IMG/VR virus record: IMGVR_UViG_3300042260_000483
Coordinates: 1 to 64,000 of that record
Direction: 5' to 3' (one strand)
Source of the DNA: a virus
DNA length: 64,000 nucleotides
Shown here piece after piece: positions 54,209 to 63,066 of the stretch. How positions within the stretch are numbered: position 1 is the first letter of the stretch; each line of letters begins with the position of its first letter. The position numbers were made by a program, and so were the translations under genes. The notes beneath the pieces are model-generated. The model saw nothing but the letters and a program-made list of their open reading frames with translations. It did no database searches and was not told where the DNA came from.

Positions 54209-54705
54209 TTTGTTAAATCCTTTACTATGCTTTCACATACTTTTTTAAGTGCTATACTTGCGGTTTGTTGATTAAACGAACCATCTTCTGCAACCACCAA
54301 AGTAGAAGTTGAAATTTCTTTACTTTGACCTTTCTGTATTGTCTTTTTTACAACTTTACCATTTCTTCGTAATTCACCAATAGCAATGATTTCAGTCAAA
54401 GACACATCATTGTGATAAATACCGATATTTTGACCGATATTTTTTACATCAAAAAATACTAAACGGATTGTTATTTCTTCCTCCGCATCGGGAGTTAATT
54501 GATAATCTAAATCTTGAAATAATTCTTCTAAGATATTCTTTACACCCACTGCCATATTTCTTTGGCCAGCAAATGGTCCTAATCGAATTTCATTAGTTAT
54601 TTCACCGATTTTAATTTTTTTGTCTTCTTGAGATGAATCTGATACAAATACTAATATTGTGCAGATACAAAAAATCTTAATTAAATTTAATAGACCGTAT
54701 TTCAC
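54205..54705 (-). CDS. exported protein, 166 aa, GTG start
   Basis: Starts at a GTG with a strong AGGAGGT ribosome-binding site (54709-54715), unusual in this window. A hydrophobic N-terminus (LLNLIKIFCICTILVFV) precedes a soluble alpha/beta domain (KIGEITNEIRLGPFAGQRNMAVGVKNILEEL, EEITIRLVFFDVK, ASIALKKVCESIVKDL). The layout resembles small periplasmic helpers related to CsgG or DUF4410-like domains, but no family is certain. First gene of the secreted-protein operon. Confidence 0.6.
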   Translation of the reverse strand: MKYGLLNLIKIFCICTILVFVSDSSQEDKKIKIGEITNEIRLGPFAGQRNMAVGVKNILEELFQDLDYQLTPDAEEEITIRLVFFDVKNIGQNIGIYHNDVSLTEIIAIGELRRNGKVVKKTIQKGQSKEISTSTLVVAEDGSFNQQTASIALKKVCESIVKDLTK

Positions 54706-54708
54706 GTT

Positions 54709-54715
54709 ACCTCCT
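54709..54715 (-). promoter_or_regulatory. strong Shine-Dalgarno site deciding a GTG start
   Basis: Minus-strand AGGAGGT followed by AAC and GTG. Most genes in the window lack any such site, so this one fixes the start of the 54205-54705 gene and suggests high expression. Confidence 0.7.
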
Positions 54716-54777
54716 GGTTTGGATTTAGGTAACCTTAATTTATGAAACTGATTTGTATAACATTTAAAATTTGTAAA

Positions 54778-54786
54778 TATAAATAC
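54778..54786 (-). promoter_or_regulatory. ATATTTATA-like motif (GTATTTATA)
   Basis: Minus-strand GTATTTATATTTAC 73 nt upstream of the secreted-protein operon, just after the terminator of the upstream transcript. A plausible promoter for the whole 45.6-54.7 kb block. Confidence 0.4.
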
Positions 54787-54796
54787 GAGACTAAAA

Positions 54797-54823
54797 ACAA
54801 AAAACTCACTATTAAGTGAGTTT
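54797..54823 (-). terminator. intrinsic terminator after the glycosyltransferase operon
   Basis: 9-bp stem aaactcact (54802-54810) / agtgagttt (54815-54823) with an ATTA loop. It is followed on the minus strand by a U-rich run (plus-strand aaaaacaaaaa). The stop codon of the 54812-55705 gene lies in the loop. Confidence 0.7.
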
Positions 54824-55705
54824 ATTGTATTCTTCTGTTAATTTGGAGGTAGCAATTTTTTTAAATTCATCCTTTCGATTGTAAATACTCATATGATTTA
54901 TATAGTGTCCTTGATTTCGATATCGATAATTTTCACAAACAACTATGTTTTTTAACTTAAATTGTTTGACAGGATTATTATCCAATCTCGAGATTTTTTC
55001 AGAAGCCCACATAATGTAAGTATCATCTGCAGGACCATAATGACCAAAGGATTCTGGTATACCGATTCGATTTAATAATTTAGCACTAATACACGTAAAC
55101 CATCCTCCTGCGAATTTGTAAGTTGGTTGTTCTGGTATCGTATTTACAACCGATTCAACTGATACCTCGCCTTTAATTCCACTATCTTTATATGGATTAT
55201 TAGTTAGATGATAATTTAATGGTTTATCTAAAAATGATTCATTAACTAAACAATCCCACGTATCATCCCATAATTTTACAATTTCGGGAGTGATGATAGT
55301 ATAATCATATTCAGATAAAGCTGATAAACTACTTACCATATAAGGTAAAGTTCGTTCATCGAATACAATATCACTATCTAACCAAATAAAATAATCAGCA
55401 TCTTCATATCTTTCTAAGACATCTCTTTTATGTGAGATACATCCTTTAATTGTTTCACTTGCATTGAAAGTTTTACTACACCAATCCACATCAGTAGATA
55501 ATTTTAACAATTTATCTAAAAAATATGATTTTGGTAATGATGATTTTTTCCAATCAATCATATCATCTGCTATAGTCATTGCCACATCGATTGTAAAATC
55601 AATTTTAGAATCTAATAAGAGAGATGATTTTTTTAATTGCAAAAGAATTTGCTCTAAATCATCAATCTCATGTGGTAATATAAATGTTGATAAAACTATA
55701 TTCAT
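54812..55705 (-). CDS. glycosyltransferase, GT2-like
   Basis: 297 residues. YEDADYFIWLDSDIVFDERTLPYM supplies the metal-binding Asp-x-Asp of GT-A enzymes, with DYTIITPEIVKLWDD and FAGGWFTCISAKLLNRIG on the acceptor side. The N-terminal strand INIVLSTFILPHE replaces the usual opening. It is last in a five-glycosyltransferase run (54.8-58.6 kb), overlapping its neighbour by 4 nt. Confidence 0.72.
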   Translation of the reverse strand: MNIVLSTFILPHEIDDLEQILLQLKKSSLLLDSKIDFTIDVAMTIADDMIDWKKSSLPKSYFLDKLLKLSTDVDWCSKTFNASETIKGCISHKRDVLERYEDADYFIWLDSDIVFDERTLPYMVSSLSALSEYDYTIITPEIVKLWDDTWDCLVNESFLDKPLNYHLTNNPYKDSGIKGEVSVESVVNTIPEQPTYKFAGGWFTCISAKLLNRIGIPESFGHYGPADDTYIMWASEKISRLDNNPVKQFKLKNIVVCENYRYRNQGHYINHMSIYNRKDEFKKIATSKLTEEYNKLT

Positions 55706-56493
55706 TTGTATTTTGTTTTTATTAAGTTTTTAAGTGTATCATCCCTATCATACTGATGCACGATTGTAAATAATTCACCATTTGAAGTTTTTATCAAATC
55801 ACCATCGATTGTAGCAAGTTCTTCACTACAAAGATGTTGTTTATCAAATCTAATTTTCAAATGTAATTGTGCAGCAAAACCTTCTTGTTGTTTTACAAAC
55901 TGAACCTTATCTTTGAATTGATGTAATCTCAATAATATATTATATGCTGCTTGGTCTGCTAATTGTCCTGGATTTGAAGTTGTTAATGACCATCTGTAAA
56001 TATCGATGAATAAATCTTTAATAGCATCTTTTTTACCAACAATCGTTCCTGCACAATAAATTTCTTCGTTCTTCAACCATTCCCATTCAATTGGAAATGA
56101 TGTTCCTGCATTAATATGTGCCCAACTATCGTGATCAAAAATCAATGATTCAGAAAAAGCAAGGATATCACCTTTCATATTCTTATCTAACCATTCAGTT
56201 GGATTTTTTTGAAATACAATATCTTTCACATCACACCATATAATAACATCAGTTTGTAAAGATTGTAATAAAACATACATATCTCTAAATCTCTGAACTA
56301 TTATATGTTGTTGTAATTCTGAACCATATAAACTCCATCCTTTACTTTTAAGATACTCAATCGTATCATTTGATATTTCATATACCAACATCAATTTCTC
56401 GCCGGTATATCCACTTTGTTCGATAGATTCTACAAATGGTTTTATATCTTCAATTCCGTATTTTGTTATACAACCTACTATTGTGTAATTCAT
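55702..56493 (-). CDS. glycosyltransferase-like protein
   Basis: About 263 residues from the ATG at 56493 (MNYTIVGCITKYGIEDIKPF). TDVIIWCDVKDIVFQKNP is a D-x-K-D variant of the DxD site, and EIYCAGTIVGKKDAIKDL and LADQAAYNILL match the donor and acceptor loops of galactosyl/glucosyl transferases. The start codon overlaps the upstream stop by one base. Confidence 0.7.
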   Translation of the reverse strand: MNYTIVGCITKYGIEDIKPFVESIEQSGYTGEKLMLVYEISNDTIEYLKSKGWSLYGSELQQHIIVQRFRDMYVLLQSLQTDVIIWCDVKDIVFQKNPTEWLDKNMKGDILAFSESLIFDHDSWAHINAGTSFPIEWEWLKNEEIYCAGTIVGKKDAIKDLFIDIYRWSLTTSNPGQLADQAAYNILLRLHQFKDKVQFVKQQEGFAAQLHLKIRFDKQHLCSEELATIDGDLIKTSNGELFTIVHQYDRDDTLKNLIKTKYK

Positions 56494-57233
56494 TATTTTC
56501 CGTATTTTTTCCAATCGTTGTGTTTGAATAATCCTTCATTGTGTCCAACTTTGAAATCTTGTCTTGGCCACCAATATGCAATCTTTCTTTCCAAATCAAT
56601 ACCCTCACCCATAAATGGTTCGATTGCATCTAAATAAAATTGTTTTTTATATAAACAAGGATTGTTTGTCCAATTCCCATAACGAGATGTGGTGTAAAAC
56701 ATATCTTCACTTTTCTTAATTTGTTCTGGAAACTCAATATCAGGTTCACACCAATGAACTGAATCTAATAGATGTGGTGATGTAAGTTCGTGCCAATCAT
56801 CATAGTATTCTAATTCTCTACCTTTATATTGAAATGAAAAATGTGGATGACCGGGTTCTCTTCTATGTCTTAAACGAACTACATCCAATCCCATTTCTAA
56901 TGCCTGATAACTTTTCTGTAATCTTAAAAATGTAGTTTCTTCGTTTTCGATTAGATTCCAATCATGCTCTAAAATAAGAACATAATCTGTTTGTGCATTT
57001 TCAGTTAAACGTTTGAATGCTTTACCAATTCCAATATTTTTTTGTAAACCAATACAATCAATACCAAAATGTGATGCAATTTTAATATCCTCCTCCGTTA
57101 CTTCTTGAAAAAGAATAGTAACATCGTTTACCATATCGAATAACCCATTGTGGTAATATGTTGTCAGAGTGTCTACCAGAACTTGACCTGAATGCCATGC
57201 AAGTATTCCTACACTAATTGGTAGTTTTTTCAT
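56493..57233 (-). CDS. glycosyltransferase, GT2-like
   Basis: 246 residues. ISVGILAWHSGQVLVDTLTTYY opens the GT2 fold, LQKNIGIGKAFKRLTENAQ binds the nucleotide, and DYVLILEHDWNLIE is a variant of the DxD site (E-H-D). Histidine- and tryptophan-rich acceptor half. Overlaps the next gene by 20 nt. Confidence 0.72.
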   Translation of the reverse strand: MKKLPISVGILAWHSGQVLVDTLTTYYHNGLFDMVNDVTILFQEVTEEDIKIASHFGIDCIGLQKNIGIGKAFKRLTENAQTDYVLILEHDWNLIENEETTFLRLQKSYQALEMGLDVVRLRHRREPGHPHFSFQYKGRELEYYDDWHELTSPHLLDSVHWCEPDIEFPEQIKKSEDMFYTTSRYGNWTNNPCLYKKQFYLDAIEPFMGEGIDLERKIAYWWPRQDFKVGHNEGLFKHNDWKKYGK

Positions 57234-57957
57234 AGTAATTTTTTATATGATTCCAAATTTGTCTTATAATATTTCTTTTGTTAGTATGTCCACCCATCTT
57301 AGGACCAGTAAAGTGCCAGATATATGAATCATTTACAAACGAACCATCCTCATACTCATGCATGACCATATTATTCCAAATATATTCTAAATGATGAATT
57401 TCAGTTGGAAACAATTCATATGCTATAATATTAACAGGAGTTTGTTCACAAGCATTTGGTCCTTGTGGTCCGATTTTGTAAAAGAATGACCAATAATCAT
57501 AATACTTAGGCATCTGTTCTCTAATTGCTAAATATTTTTTCTTTGATAAAAATACAAATCCCGTATTAAAGTATTTATCTGCCGGAGTTTTTATATCAGG
57601 GTTAATTCTAATCCATTGTTGTAAATGACGATGTCCAGAAAATTCTCCACCTGCATCTGCTACAACACACATTTCATAATCTTTAGCAACTTCGAATATA
57701 TTTGGGGTATCCCATCTAACCATAGTATCTGCATCTACGATTAAAACTTTATCATATTCCAAATCAACTAAACGATTATCAAACCAGGGTTCAAAACATC
57801 CGTTTCCCCATGGCTCGAAATCATATACTTTTTTTTCATTTGCAATAATCAATTCAATATTCCACTTATTGCAATACCATTTCCAGGATTCAATACATTC
57901 TGGTAATTGAGTATTAAATCCATTATACGCAGGTATAAAGATTATATTTTTACTCAT
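57214..57957 (-). CDS. glycosyltransferase, GT8-like
   Basis: About 247 residues from the ATG at 57957 (MSKNIIFIPAYNGFNTQLPE). LEYDKVLIVDADTMVRWDTP is a clear D-x-D, followed by CVVADAGGEFSG and KYFNTGFVFLSKKKY, as in GT8 enzymes. Overlaps the upstream stop by 4 nt. Confidence 0.75.
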   Translation of the reverse strand: MSKNIIFIPAYNGFNTQLPECIESWKWYCNKWNIELIIANEKKVYDFEPWGNGCFEPWFDNRLVDLEYDKVLIVDADTMVRWDTPNIFEVAKDYEMCVVADAGGEFSGHRHLQQWIRINPDIKTPADKYFNTGFVFLSKKKYLAIREQMPKYYDYWSFFYKIGPQGPNACEQTPVNIIAYELFPTEIHHLEYIWNNMVMHEYEDGSFVNDSYIWHFTGPKMGGHTNKRNIIRQIWNHIKNYYEKTTN

Positions 57958-58586
57958 CTCTGAATTGTTTCGTAATAATCGTTTTGTTTTTCCTGTCTTT
58001 GAATTTCTTTTGGATGGTATAAACACCAATCTTCTTCAGTTGGGAAATTTGAAAATGTGGTGTAACCTGTGATGGTTTCGTGAACTTTATTCATCCACAC
58101 AACGTCATCGGTTCTTTTGTAAATTCTCAATTGGTAATCGGGAAAATTTACCCAACCTTTTTCATTTACATTCCATCCCCATTTTTTAATGTGAGATTCG
58201 GTTAATCCTTCAACGGTATTGATACGTGGAACGAATACTACATCTACTGGGTTGGATTCTAATACTTGAGGTAAATACTCAATTAATGTCTGATGTGGAA
58301 TTTCATCTGCATCAATTTGAAAAATATAATCCTTACTACAATGTGATTTTAGATTATTTTTAAAAGTTGCAAAATCATTATTAAGTGGAAATGAAATAAG
58401 TGTATGATTATCTTGCATCATATCCATTACATTCAAATATTCTTTGACTTCTTGAGTAGCAGATGTTGAATCATATTGAATTACAACTTCATCTTCTGGT
58501 CTTATATGTAATTGTAAAAAGTTTAGTAATTTAACTATTTCTTCTAATTCATTACAAACCGTTATTGCGTAACTTATACTAATCAT
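57954..58586 (-). CDS. glycosyltransferase, GT2-like
   Basis: 210 residues. ISISYAITVCNELEEIVKLLNFL is the GT2 opening and KDYIFQIDADEIPHQTLIEYL carries the Asp-x-Asp-Glu site. The C-terminal half has YQLRIYKRTDDVVWMNKVHETI, common in lipopolysaccharide-type GT2 enzymes. Overlaps SGNH protein 8 by 8 nt. Confidence 0.78.
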   Translation of the reverse strand: MISISYAITVCNELEEIVKLLNFLQLHIRPEDEVVIQYDSTSATQEVKEYLNVMDMMQDNHTLISFPLNNDFATFKNNLKSHCSKDYIFQIDADEIPHQTLIEYLPQVLESNPVDVVFVPRINTVEGLTESHIKKWGWNVNEKGWVNFPDYQLRIYKRTDDVVWMNKVHETITGYTTFSNFPTEEDWCLYHPKEIQRQEKQNDYYETIQR

Positions 58587-59340
58587 TTTTTTTAATTTCT
58601 TTGTAAATACTATTTGCTATTATGTGATGACCTTCTAAAATTAAATGATTATCACCTTTATTTAAATTCTTATCAGAAAAATAATTTTCAATAACCAACA
58701 ACGGATGATTTTCACTCAAATCATCGGTTGATGTGTATTCGTTTTCTTTATATTTTAAGGTTACAAAGTTTGAATATAATTTATGAGTTTTTAAAACTTC
58801 AACTGAATCTTTGGGGTATGCTATTATATAAACTAATACTCCATTTGATTCTAAAAAAGTTTTAAATTCATATAATTTATCATAGAAATAAGTGTATGAA
58901 TCTTTAAGAATAGTATCATTATCCAACCCAAGCACTTGTCTTTCATATTCCAACGTAGAATAATCAGTTTTTTCTAATATCTCACCCGATGGTAATTTAA
59001 ATATAAATGGGTCTCTAGAAAATTCTGTAAGTTGAAATACGCAAATTTTATAATTTTCTAAATTAGAAGGATTGTTATAGAATTCAGTAGCAAAAGTTAA
59101 TGATTCCATATTAGAACCACCATTTCTTGATTTAGTAATATATTCAACTCCTAATTGGTTAGCCAATAAAGCAGGCCAACGATTTTGGTATATAAAATTT
59201 AATTGAGCATCATCTAATGTTTTAAGTGAATCTGGAAACTGAGGTCTATCCTGTTTCCATACCACCGAATCTAAACCTGAAAAGAATTGTAATGATTCTC
59301 CCCAAGTGAATGAACATCCTAATGCTAGTATATTATTCAT
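58579..59340 (-). CDS. SGNH/GDSL hydrolase-like protein 8
   Basis: 253 residues. NNILALGCSFTWGESLQFFSG is block I, closely like protein 4. SRNGGSNMESLTFA is block II, and KGDNHLILEGHHIIANSIY supplies the terminal Asp/His. It lies within the glycosyltransferase operon. Confidence 0.7.
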   Translation of the reverse strand: MNNILALGCSFTWGESLQFFSGLDSVVWKQDRPQFPDSLKTLDDAQLNFIYQNRWPALLANQLGVEYITKSRNGGSNMESLTFATEFYNNPSNLENYKICVFQLTEFSRDPFIFKLPSGEILEKTDYSTLEYERQVLGLDNDTILKDSYTYFYDKLYEFKTFLESNGVLVYIIAYPKDSVEVLKTHKLYSNFVTLKYKENEYTSTDDLSENHPLLVIENYFSDKNLNKGDNHLILEGHHIIANSIYKEIKKND

Positions 59341-59860
59341 TTACTCCCTTTTCTGCAACTTCAGTTTGAATCGTATCTCTTTGAGTTGTGGTAGTTCCAC
59401 CCTCTTTAAATAACGTTCGTAAAAATCCTTCTTCAAATCTAATCTCCCAAACATTCTGAATATTATCTAAAATATAAGTTCTATAATTAGCCATTTTAGA
59501 TGAATATACTTTTGAATTCGTTTTTATATAAGTTTCAAATAATTGTTTACCATCGTTTGAAAATAATTTTAACAATTCTTCTAATGCTTGATCTGATTTT
59601 ATGGGGATTCGTTTATCTCTTAATTTATTTATAAGATTTGTAAAATCAATTGGTTTAACATCATTTAATTTAATACAATGTATTTTACCATCAATTTTAC
59701 CAATAACAAATACATAACGAGATTGATCACCAACTTTAGTAGGAGGTGTTCCACCTGCATAAGTAGAAATTCGATAAATGTTTCTGGGTTTTATCTCACC
59801 TTTACTTACCCTAACTTCCGGTTTTAAAAATTGTTTATACTGACCTGTGTATGCCATTTT
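59333..59860 (-). CDS. hypothetical protein, 175 aa
   Basis: Start at the ATG at 59860 (MAYTGQYKQFLKPEVRVSKG), overlapping the glycosyltransferase stop at 59859. The first half is a small beta-barrel-like domain (RNIYRISTYAGGTPPTKVGDQSRYVFVIGKIDGKIHCIKL). The second half is helical and basic. An ending of QTEVAEKGVNE resembles a V-N-E site at the very C-terminus. Possibly structural; not recognised. Confidence 0.6.
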   Translation of the reverse strand, partial: KMAYTGQYKQFLKPEVRVSKGEIKPRNIYRISTYAGGTPPTKVGDQSRYVFVIGKIDGKIHCIKLNDVKPIDFTNLINKLRDKRIPIKSDQALEELLKLFSNDGKQLFETYIKTNSKVYSSKMANYRTYILDNIQNVWEIRFEEGFLRTLFKEGGTTTTQRDTIQTEVAEKGVNE

Positions 59861-61121
59861 ATAATTTTTTAATTTCAGGTAATTTAAGTTCAACTTTCTG
59901 TTTTATCGTTACATATTTATCAAATACATTTTTCATTACTTCATGCATCTTTGATAAAGAAAACTTATTTACAATATTAGTTTTCAATCCTGCAGATTTC
60001 TTTAAATGTTTATTGTAGTTTTTATGTAAATCTAAAATTGATTGTGCTGCTTTTGTATAATCGACTGAAAACCATTTTGATTCTTTTAGTAAAAATTGAT
60101 TAGATGCAGATTGATGCACCGGTGTTAATTCACCTTCTAAATATATTGTATTTTCTGCTGGTAAGAAATCAATCAATCCACTCCAATTTGAAACTAAAAT
60201 TGGTTTACCCGTAGTTGCAAATTCTGCAAGAGGTCTTCCATACCCTTCACCTTTAGTAAATGAAATCATCGCCTTTACTTTTGGGTGATGATATAAATCA
60301 CTCATATTTGATTCGGATAAATCACCGAATAACAAATAAATTGGAGGACACTTATCACCAAATTCTTTAGTAAGTTGGTTAATTTTATTTGCAACGATTT
60401 CTCTATCTCCTACCGAAAATCCTGCCATTGAGGTTTTCAAAATAAGACCAGGTTGTTTATCTTTAGCAACATTTTTAAAGACGGTGCAGAATGTTTTTAT
60501 CATCATACCCACATCTTTTCTATCTTGTCCTAAATCACCTTGTAACCAATGACCTACATACAAATAATTAAAATCAGTTTTAATATCAGATAAAACATCT
60601 ACATCTGATGTTGGAGTTAAAAACGTATCTAAATCGACACCTTCAAATACAACTTCAATTGGAGTAGATACTTTAATATCTCTAATTTTTTGTTTTGTTT
60701 GGTTATTTACTTCGGTGAATGTAGTAGTTTCTAATACTTGTTTTGTAAATTCTGATGGAACTAAAACTAAATCCATTAAATTACACCCATCGATAAATTC
60801 TTTAGGTGCTATTGTAGTTTCTACACCCGCAGTTACTCCAATATTATATTTACCAACTTTTTTGAATTCATTTGCAACTGAAACTTGCACAAATACATCG
60901 GGTTGTCTATCCAATGTAACTGCAATATTTTGTAGTATTTTTTGACCAAATTCGGTTGATGGGTCTAATTGATTTTGTGGGGTTGTTCCCCATCTTGTTG
61001 GAACAATTTTCACATCAAATTTATCCATTGCAAATATAGATTTTAATAAATCTCTAGAATGGTCTCCATAACCACTACGGGTTGCAATTGGTGCTTGAAA
61101 TAACAATAATGGTTTATTCAT
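59859..61121 (-). CDS. glycosyltransferase, GT4-like (GT-B fold)
   Basis: 420 residues. The N-terminal acceptor domain begins LLLFQAPIATRSGYGDHSRDLL, typical of GT4 enzymes. The donor domain has YLYVGHWLQGDLGQDRKDVGM and AMISFTKGEGYGRPLAEFATTGKPILVSNWSG, with the E-G-x-G-x-P-x-x-E motif that binds the nucleotide sugar. Retaining enzyme, cytoplasmic. Works with the paralog at 61389. Confidence 0.82.
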   Translation of the reverse strand: MNKPLLLFQAPIATRSGYGDHSRDLLKSIFAMDKFDVKIVPTRWGTTPQNQLDPSTEFGQKILQNIAVTLDRQPDVFVQVSVANEFKKVGKYNIGVTAGVETTIAPKEFIDGCNLMDLVLVPSEFTKQVLETTTFTEVNNQTKQKIRDIKVSTPIEVVFEGVDLDTFLTPTSDVDVLSDIKTDFNYLYVGHWLQGDLGQDRKDVGMMIKTFCTVFKNVAKDKQPGLILKTSMAGFSVGDREIVANKINQLTKEFGDKCPPIYLLFGDLSESNMSDLYHHPKVKAMISFTKGEGYGRPLAEFATTGKPILVSNWSGLIDFLPAENTIYLEGELTPVHQSASNQFLLKESKWFSVDYTKAAQSILDLHKNYNKHLKKSAGLKTNIVNKFSLSKMHEVMKNVFDKYVTIKQKVELKLPEIKKL

Positions 61122-61389
61122 TTTCTTCTCTTTTTCTTTGTTCTTCTTCTTGTCTTAAACACCTTTCGATGGATAATTCAATTAACTTTGTAATATTTTC
61201 TAATTTATCAGGTTCATTTGGTGCGTTATACATCTCAAATACAGTCGATTCAACTTCTCTATCCGCAAGAACCATTACATGGTAATCTTCACATAATTCT
61301 CTATTTTTGTAAATAGCCTCACGAGATGATTCGATTTGTTGAGGTGACCAAGTTCCTGGCATTCTAATGATGAATATTGGTTTACTCAT
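61114..61389 (-). CDS. small protein between two GT4 genes, 91 aa
   Basis: MSKPIFIIRMPGTWSPQQIESSREAIYK ... HVMVLADREVESTVFEM ends in a charged helix (RCLRQEEEQRKREENE). It overlaps both glycosyltransferases by 1-8 nt. Not recognised; perhaps an accessory subunit. Confidence 0.6.
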   Translation of the reverse strand: MSKPIFIIRMPGTWSPQQIESSREAIYKNRELCEDYHVMVLADREVESTVFEMYNAPNEPDKLENITKLIELSIERCLRQEEEQRKREENE

Positions 61390-62780
61390 TATCTTAGTTT
61401 ATATAAGTTATATCTATCTTTTGGTTTCCAATTTTTCATTGCGGTTTCCATACCATCAACTAATGTTTTACACATATTAGTATTTGATAACCCACCTTCG
61501 TTCAACATCCACTCTCTACCTTTCAATCCTGCTTGTTGACGTTCTTCTGGTGTTTTTTCATACCAATATCTCATTGCATCTGCAACTTCGTAAATATCCA
61601 CCTTATCATCGATAATATATGGAGTTGGAACTGAACCTACTAATGTTTGAACTTTTGGGAATACTGGTTTAACCCATTCACCATGTGTAACTTTAGATGC
61701 CCATTTTCTCCAATCATGCAATGAACCATGTTCTACATAATCATCTGCAGTGAATTCTTTACCATTTAGTTTAAATCCACACTGGTCTTGTAATCCACCT
61801 GTTACGTTTACAATAATAGGAGTTCCTGCCATTACAGATTCTGCAGTAACCAATCCAAATCCCTCATTACCTGCAATGTTAATTGTAACATCGGCAAGAT
61901 TGTGAATTAAATTTAATTGATCTTGATTAACTCTGTTTGTTGAGAAAACTACATCATAATCTGGGCAAATGGTTTCTTTTACTGCATATAAATCAGTTCC
62001 GTTTTCATCCACCGGTTGAGTATGCATTAATAAACATACTTTATCACGTTTTTCTTTTGGTAATCCATCTACGAATCTCTTATATGCCCAAATTACATCG
62101 GATGGTTGTTTACGTCTGATATTTCGGTTCATCCAAAATAAAACAAAATCGTATTCTTTATCTCCAAATAATTCTTTTTTAAATTCAGTAGGAACTTCAA
62201 CTGGTTTGAATGTTTCTGAATTGATACCATGAGGAACATACGAAACTTGCCAATCTTCTAATGGTTTAGTGGTTGGAGTTTTAATTGCACCTACGCGTTT
62301 TACAATACCATATGTTTGTTTTGAAATACATCCTAACCAATCACAACTTTCGTAATAATCTCTGTTGTATTTCGGGTCTGGCAAATCATCCCAAATATGA
62401 TAGAAGAAAATAGGAATGTTTTGTCTTAATTCTGCTTCCATTTCATATAACCATCTCCAATATCTCGGGTCTGTAAAATGAAGGATTGCATCTGGTTGAT
62501 GTTTCATTATAAGTTCTCTTAAAATGTTAGCATCACCATAACCACTCCACGGAACAATTTTAAGGGATGCATCTTCAACACCACTTATTTTACGTGCATC
62601 ATCACCTAAATCAAGTTCTTTACCTTTGTCGGGGTGATTTATTGCGGCTCCCAATTGAACCCAATCGTATTTGTCAAATGTGCCAAAAACTAATTCTTTT
62701 GATACGGTTGCGATACCAGATGACATTCTTAAGTCATCGGATAGTAAAAGAATCTTTTTTTTCTTTCTTACTTCTGTCAT
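61389..62780 (-). CDS. glycosyltransferase, GT4-like (GT-B fold)
   Basis: 463 residues. KKKILLLSDDLRMSSGIATVSKELV is the N-terminal glycine-loop of GT4, and FDKYDWVQLGAAINHP follows. The donor domain has VLFWMNRNIRRKQPSDVIWAY and VTINIAGNEGFGLVTAESVMAGTPIIVNVTGG, with E-G-F-G-x-x-x-x-E as the sugar-nucleotide site. First gene of the glycosyltransferase operon. Confidence 0.85.
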   Translation of the reverse strand: MTEVRKKKKILLLSDDLRMSSGIATVSKELVFGTFDKYDWVQLGAAINHPDKGKELDLGDDARKISGVEDASLKIVPWSGYGDANILRELIMKHQPDAILHFTDPRYWRWLYEMEAELRQNIPIFFYHIWDDLPDPKYNRDYYESCDWLGCISKQTYGIVKRVGAIKTPTTKPLEDWQVSYVPHGINSETFKPVEVPTEFKKELFGDKEYDFVLFWMNRNIRRKQPSDVIWAYKRFVDGLPKEKRDKVCLLMHTQPVDENGTDLYAVKETICPDYDVVFSTNRVNQDQLNLIHNLADVTINIAGNEGFGLVTAESVMAGTPIIVNVTGGLQDQCGFKLNGKEFTADDYVEHGSLHDWRKWASKVTHGEWVKPVFPKVQTLVGSVPTPYIIDDKVDIYEVADAMRYWYEKTPEERQQAGLKGREWMLNEGGLSNTNMCKTLVDGMETAMKNWKPKDRYNLYKLR

Positions 62781-62789
62781 TTAATTTAA

Positions 62790-62996
62790 TTAAAATTGTG
62801 AACCACTAGCGTGTAATTCGTTGTAACTATTAATTTCGTTTCTAAATTGTTCATCTTCGGTATATTTTTCCAAAGAACGATTAACTAATTTTTGTAAGGT
62901 AATGTTTGAATCGAATGAAACTTTTTTAAATTTTGCATAAACATCGTGAATGATTTTCACCGTTGTTAATTTTGTGTTTGTGTTTGGGTTTGCCAT
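62790..62996 (-). CDS. ribbon-helix-helix-like small protein, 68 aa
   Basis: NTKLTTVKIIHDVYAKFKKVSFDSNITLQKLVNRSLEKYTEDE reads as a beta strand plus two helices, the shape of Arc/MetJ-type repressors. It may regulate the operon that starts just downstream. Assignment by pattern only. A promoter-like sequence lies at 63037-63066. Confidence 0.55.
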   Translation of the reverse strand: MANPNTNTKLTTVKIIHDVYAKFKKVSFDSNITLQKLVNRSLEKYTEDEQFRNEINSYNELHASGSQF

Positions 62997-63024
62997 AACT
63001 CTCTCTCTTGTTTTTTGTTATGTA

Positions 63025-63033
63025 TATAAATAT
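63025..63033 (-). promoter_or_regulatory. ATATTTATA motif, candidate late promoter
   Basis: Minus-strand ATATTTATA 29 nt upstream of the 62790-62996 start, next to a class B-like promoter at 63037-63066. Confidence 0.4.
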
Positions 63034-63036
63034 ATA

Positions 63037-63066
63037 CAAATATAAAAAAGAGAAATTATTTCCAAA
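63037..63066 (-). promoter_or_regulatory. class B-like promoter upstream of the RHH gene
   Basis: Minus strand: TTTGG (63062-63066) and TATATTTG (63037-63044), with a 17-nt spacer, shorter than usual. May drive the glycosyltransferase operon together with the adjoining ATATTTATA motif. Confidence 0.5.
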
